A DNA stretch of 33,145 nt from a virus, in IMG/VR virus record IMGVR_UViG_3300009414_000041, positions 1 through 33,145 of that record; one strand, given 5' to 3'. A program made the position numbers and the translations under genes. Below, one piece after another: positions 31,081 through 33,145 of this stretch. Positions within the stretch are counted from its first letter, which is position 1. Every line of letters begins with the position of its first letter. The notes under the pieces are model-generated. The model was given only the letters and a program-made list of their open reading frames with translations, searched no databases and was not told the origin of the DNA.

Positions 31081-31767
31081 TTATCCTTGTAGCTCGAAGT
31101 CTGAGTTACATGTAGTGCAGTATGCTGTTAGATTGGTATAGCATCTGACATTTGTCGGTGTTAGACATGAGCATGACCATTTCTTTTGTTTGTTTACCTT
31201 TGGTTTACTTACCTTGGGTATAGTGACAGTGATACTACTTGATTCTGGTAGCTGTTCAGTTGAGTTTAAACTCAAGTCTGGCTGATAGGTTGGGTCATAC
31301 TGGAGTATCTCTCCTATGAACTGGCCCTCTCCTATTCTCCTTAGTACCTCTGAGAATACGTCAGGGTCTAGTGCTTTGGCATCTCCATTCTTATCTACCT
31401 CTACGCCCCACTGTTTCATGCTGTCTTGAAATGCTTTGTTGTGATACCACTTACCAGCCCCTTTCTGTATATCTATGTCAGCATGAGTAGCATTATGTAG
31501 TGTTGCCAGTATGAGATCTAATCCCTTGATGTCTGGATGTATGTCGAAGTGGTGCTTGAGCCCTATGCTATCTGCTTCAAAGTAATACTCACCTGACTTC
31601 TTAAGTCTGGTGTCAAATCCTACTATGATATCTGGTAGGTTGTACTTGAATAGCTGTTCATTGATGACATCGAATAGAGTGTATGCCCTGTCTGCTTTCT
31701 CTCTATGCTTCCAGTCAAGGCTAGTCCTAGCATGTTTTGATATCTGATTGTTAAGTCCTCCGGCCAT
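31081..31767 (-). CDS. SprT-like zinc protein with degenerate active site (HNATH)
   Basis: 228 residues. The central block LATLHNATHADIDI, followed by KGAGKWYHNKAF, matches the SprT/Spartan-type pattern LLHE.(V/I)HA...(G)...YHN..F, with H91, H95 and a later H109 available as zinc ligands. The catalytic Glu expected at position 92 is Asn, so ordinary peptidase activity is doubtful. The C-terminal residues 199-220 (CSC, then C209, then CTTC) form the zinc ribbon usual for this family. The N-terminal half has a helical region (KADRAYTLFDVINEQLFK). Start coupling is TAATG. Family members cut DNA-protein crosslinks or other substrates. This one may bind them without cutting. A copy of the palindrome lies within it at 31260. 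Confidence 0.7.
   Translation of the reverse strand: MAGGLNNQISKHARTSLDWKHREKADRAYTLFDVINEQLFKYNLPDIIVGFDTRLKKSGEYYFEADSIGLKHHFDIHPDIKGLDLILATLHNATHADIDIQKGAGKWYHNKAFQDSMKQWGVEVDKNGDAKALDPDVFSEVLRRIGEGQFIGEILQYDPTYQPDLSLNSTEQLPESSSITVTIPKVSKPKVNKQKKWSCSCLTPTNVRCYTNLTAYCTTCNSDFELQG
31260..31275. repeat. 16-bp palindrome copy 7 (perfect)
   Basis: Perfect 16 of 16 copy in the SprT-like gene. The gene strand reads TTG AGT TTA AAC TCA ACT (L-S-L-N-S-T), located in the linker between the peptidase-like domain and the zinc ribbon. Confidence 0.8.
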
Positions 31768-32366
31768 TAGTTCTCCTCGTCTTTATATGTATAGATTTTG
31801 GTGATGCTTTGCTCTAGTTTATTTGTAATTACTACTAGCTCATCATATATTTTGTACAGTTCCCCTTCTGTTGCTTTGTTTATTGGTGGCTCAGATTTAT
31901 ACGGTGCTCTTTCAACTACTGGTTTAGTAGCTTTAAACACTGAGTACTTGATCCATTTGAATAGTGATATGATCCAGTTAGTTATCGGGTTGCTCCTCTT
32001 CTTGAATCTGTTATGACGATATGCTCTTGACCTGTAGGGTAATCCTCTTTTAGATACTTTCATTGAGCTAGACACTGGATAGTCTGTGTCTGACTTGCTC
32101 TCAGTATCATTGATCTCTGCGTTATACTTTAAGTCAGGATCATACTTAACTATTTGTTGTAGCTGTTTGATCACTAGATCTGTGGCCTTGTAGTTTCTAA
32201 GGTTGGGCCTTGAGTTGATGCCGTATTTCTGTAAGACAGCATAGATACTACTGCTAGACACTCCGCTCTTAGCTGATATAGTATTTTCCTTATCGAACTT
32301 AGTCTTTACTACTAAGCCTTGCCTTGCTAGTTTGACGATAGTTAGTTCTACTTGTGGCGTTAGCAT
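31767..32366 (-). CDS. Putative helix-turn-helix protein, basic
   Basis: 199 residues, start behind AGGAGG five bases upstream. The N-terminal 50 residues resemble the recombinase/Hin-type helix-turn-helix (TIVKLARQGLVVKTKFDKEN then ISAKSGVSSSSIYAVLQKYG), a DNA-binding pattern found in transposases and phage regulators. Residues 105-160 are very basic (KRGLPYRSRAYRHNRFKKRS) with a hydrophobic segment, WIISLFKWIKYSVFK, that may touch a membrane or DNA. The C-terminus is a charged helix. It lies between the His-domain gene and the SprT-like gene. A regulator of this operon is plausible, but the function is unproven. Confidence 0.6.
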   Translation of the reverse strand: MLTPQVELTIVKLARQGLVVKTKFDKENTISAKSGVSSSSIYAVLQKYGINSRPNLRNYKATDLVIKQLQQIVKYDPDLKYNAEINDTESKSDTDYPVSSSMKVSKRGLPYRSRAYRHNRFKKRSNPITNWIISLFKWIKYSVFKATKPVVERAPYKSEPPINKATEGELYKIYDELVVITNKLEQSITKIYTYKDEEN

Positions 32367-32379
32367 ATGTCCTCCTATC

Positions 32380-32697
32380 CTATGTAGTTAGCTCTAGTAT
32401 CATTGCTTCTTTGATACTTTTAACTGAGATTGTTACTCGTCTTCCTGCTAATTCAGTCGCTCTTTTGGTGTTTACTACACATGGTTTGCCCATCTCTCTT
32501 GCTACTATGGCAGCGTGGCATGTAATAGATCCTCTGTCTGTAGCTATACCAGATGCTAGTCTCATAGCTGGTACGTTGTCTGGTGTAGTCATGGTTGCTA
32601 CCAGTATGTCTCCCTCTGTAAAGTCTGGGTCATCTGGTAGTCTGGCTGTGCCAGTAGCTTCTCCGATGTATGCTCCAAGTCCCGAGTAATTAGTCAT
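32380..32697 (-). CDS. Stand-alone phosphohistidine (PEP-utilising enzyme mobile) domain
   Basis: 105 residues, a complete swivelling domain. GEATGTARLPDDPDFTEGDI opens it, then TMTTPDNVPAMRLASGIATD, then the catalytic GSITCHAAIVAREMGKPCVV with H61 as the phosphorylated residue. It closes with ATELAGRRVTISV. In PEP synthase, PPDK and rifampicin phosphotransferase this domain carries phosphate between the ATP-binding site and the substrate site. The ATG has GGAG eight bases upstream. It is separate from its expected ATP-grasp partner, which is encoded downstream in the same operon. Neither protein has the pyruvate- or drug-binding domain, so the acceptor is unknown. Confidence 0.85.
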   Translation of the reverse strand: MTNYSGLGAYIGEATGTARLPDDPDFTEGDILVATMTTPDNVPAMRLASGIATDRGSITCHAAIVAREMGKPCVVNTKRATELAGRRVTISVKSIKEAMILELTT

Positions 32698-32774
32698 ATG
32701 CTGTCTCCTTTATGGCGTTTGTTCTACTTGCCCTGACTGGTGGCGAGTAGCAATAGCTTACCATAACTACTCTA

Positions 32775-32800
32775 GAAGTCAATGTATTACCATTGACTTC
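32775..32800. promoter_or_regulatory. Perfect 10-bp inverted repeat, possible leftward promoter/operator
   Basis: GAAGTCAATG and CATTGACTTC with a TATTAC spacer, in the 135-base gap between the His-domain gene and the 83-residue gene. On the leftward strand TTGACT is followed after about 16 bases by TAAGCT, a weak promoter match. This gap is the largest in the operon. It could be an operator, a weak promoter or a processing hairpin. Confidence 0.4.
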
Positions 32801-32832
32801 GTTTGAGTATGTTCTGGTATAACTTGGGTCTG

Positions 32833-33084
32833 CTATGTGGTGAATGGGTCTTCCCATATGTAAGTACCGTAGGGTACTGTGTCATATGAATGTGTTCTGT
32901 AGTATGGCTTAGTGTTTGAGTTTAAACTTAACTTGTCGTTAGTATCTGCCGTACCCCATCCATGAATACTGGTGTTGTACCAGTTCACTATGTCTATTAT
33001 CTTTTGCTCTGCTGTTTTCGATCCGTCTTTGTGTAAGAAATGGTAGGCATTGTTCCATTGTATTTGTTCGTTGCTATTCCCCAT
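32833..33084 (-). CDS. Small hypothetical protein
   Basis: 83 residues with TGGAG eight bases upstream of the ATG. The N-terminal half is helical and charged (NEQIQWNNAYHFLHKDGSKT, then EQKIIDIVNWYN), while the C-terminal half is aromatic (SYDTVPYGTYIWEDPF). A palindrome copy lies within it. No known family. It overlaps the preceding partial frame by 11 bases, so it is part of the same leftward operon. Confidence 0.65.
   Translation of the reverse strand: MGNSNEQIQWNNAYHFLHKDGSKTAEQKIIDIVNWYNTSIHGWGTADTNDKLSLNSNTKPYYRTHSYDTVPYGTYIWEDPFTT
32916..32931. repeat. 16-bp palindrome copy 8 (TTGAGTTTAAACTTAA)
   Basis: 15 of 16 positions match. On the gene strand it reads TTA AGT TTA AAC TCA AAC (L-S-L-N-S-N) in the 83-residue gene, the most upstream copy in the leftward operon within this window. 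Confidence 0.7.
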
Positions 33085-33145
33085 TGATAGTCTCCAGTAG
33101 TTCTTTTATCTCCTCTATCTGCTGTAGTATTTCTGTCATGTCTAT
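33074..33145 (-). CDS. C-terminal end of a protein cut by the window edge (or 21-residue peptide)
   Basis: The leftward frame is open from the window edge to a TAG at 33074 and overlaps the 83-residue gene. It contains an ATG at 33139 that gives MTEILQQIEEIKELLETING, a coiled-coil-like helix. It is either the end of a longer gene or a very small one. More sequence is needed to decide. Confidence 0.4.
   Translation of the reverse strand: MDMTEILQQIEEIKELLETINGE

Noticed and set aside
1-33145. CRISPR arrays, rRNA or tRNA genes, insertion sequences
   Set aside because: No regularly spaced direct repeats, no recognisable tRNA cloverleaf and no transposase were seen by eye.

Overview
The window reads as part of the genome of a tailed bacteriophage, probably short-tailed (podovirus-like). 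The capsid genes are followed by connector, beta-propeller and fibre-type tail genes, and no tape-measure protein is visible. The DNA is AT-rich. Genes are tightly packed, with bacterial Shine-Dalgarno sites (AAGGAG types), two sigma70-like promoters and many stop-start overlaps. The tail fibre carries the low-complexity T/S/G-rich shaft and ATVTTTELN-type repeats that I associate with uncultivated marine phages. The host cannot be named from the sequence. Terminase, portal, DNA polymerase, lysis genes and integrase are not in the window.

Left part (1-11379, + strand): three short genes, the first cut by the window edge and the first two clearly paralogous, lead with single-base stop-start overlaps into a 3188-residue giant protein with a metallopeptidase motif (HEYGH). 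I read it as a polyvalent or internal virion protein. A promoter at 11365-11392 then starts the head block: scaffold, major capsid protein, a small Cys-motif protein, a probable decoration protein and two small proteins. The tail block (14797-22269) holds a connector-like protein with an inserted beta-sandwich, a beta-propeller tail protein, a small PD-(D/E)XK-like nuclease, a fibre, a 78-residue protein and a membrane-anchored beta-rich protein.

Middle (22287-27384, + strand): a hairpin-rich control region with a small Cro-like HTH gene, then a recombination and replication set: zinc-ribbon protein, RecT/Bet-type annealing protein, Holliday-junction-resolvase-like nuclease, RecB/Cas4-like exonuclease and a RecA-fold (RepA-like) ATPase. 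It ends at a strong intrinsic terminator.

Right part (33145-27365, - strand): a convergent operon of mostly unfamiliar genes. Its most striking content is a phosphoenolpyruvate-synthase-like phosphotransferase split into two separate proteins, a swivelling phosphohistidine domain (32380-32697) and an ATP-grasp domain (28025-28834), with a cysteine phosphatase (CX5R) between them. The operon also has a SprT-like protein whose catalytic Glu is replaced by Asn.

Across the genome lies a dispersed 16-bp palindrome, TTGAGTTTAAACTCAA: eight near-perfect copies, six of them spaced 1.7-2.7 kb apart in the right-hand 11 kb and mostly inside genes. One copy sits just downstream of the promoter of the head operon. 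This looks like an operator/stoperator-type regulatory network or another genome-wide protein-binding site. The palindrome network and the split phosphotransferase operon are the two best candidates for undescribed biology here.
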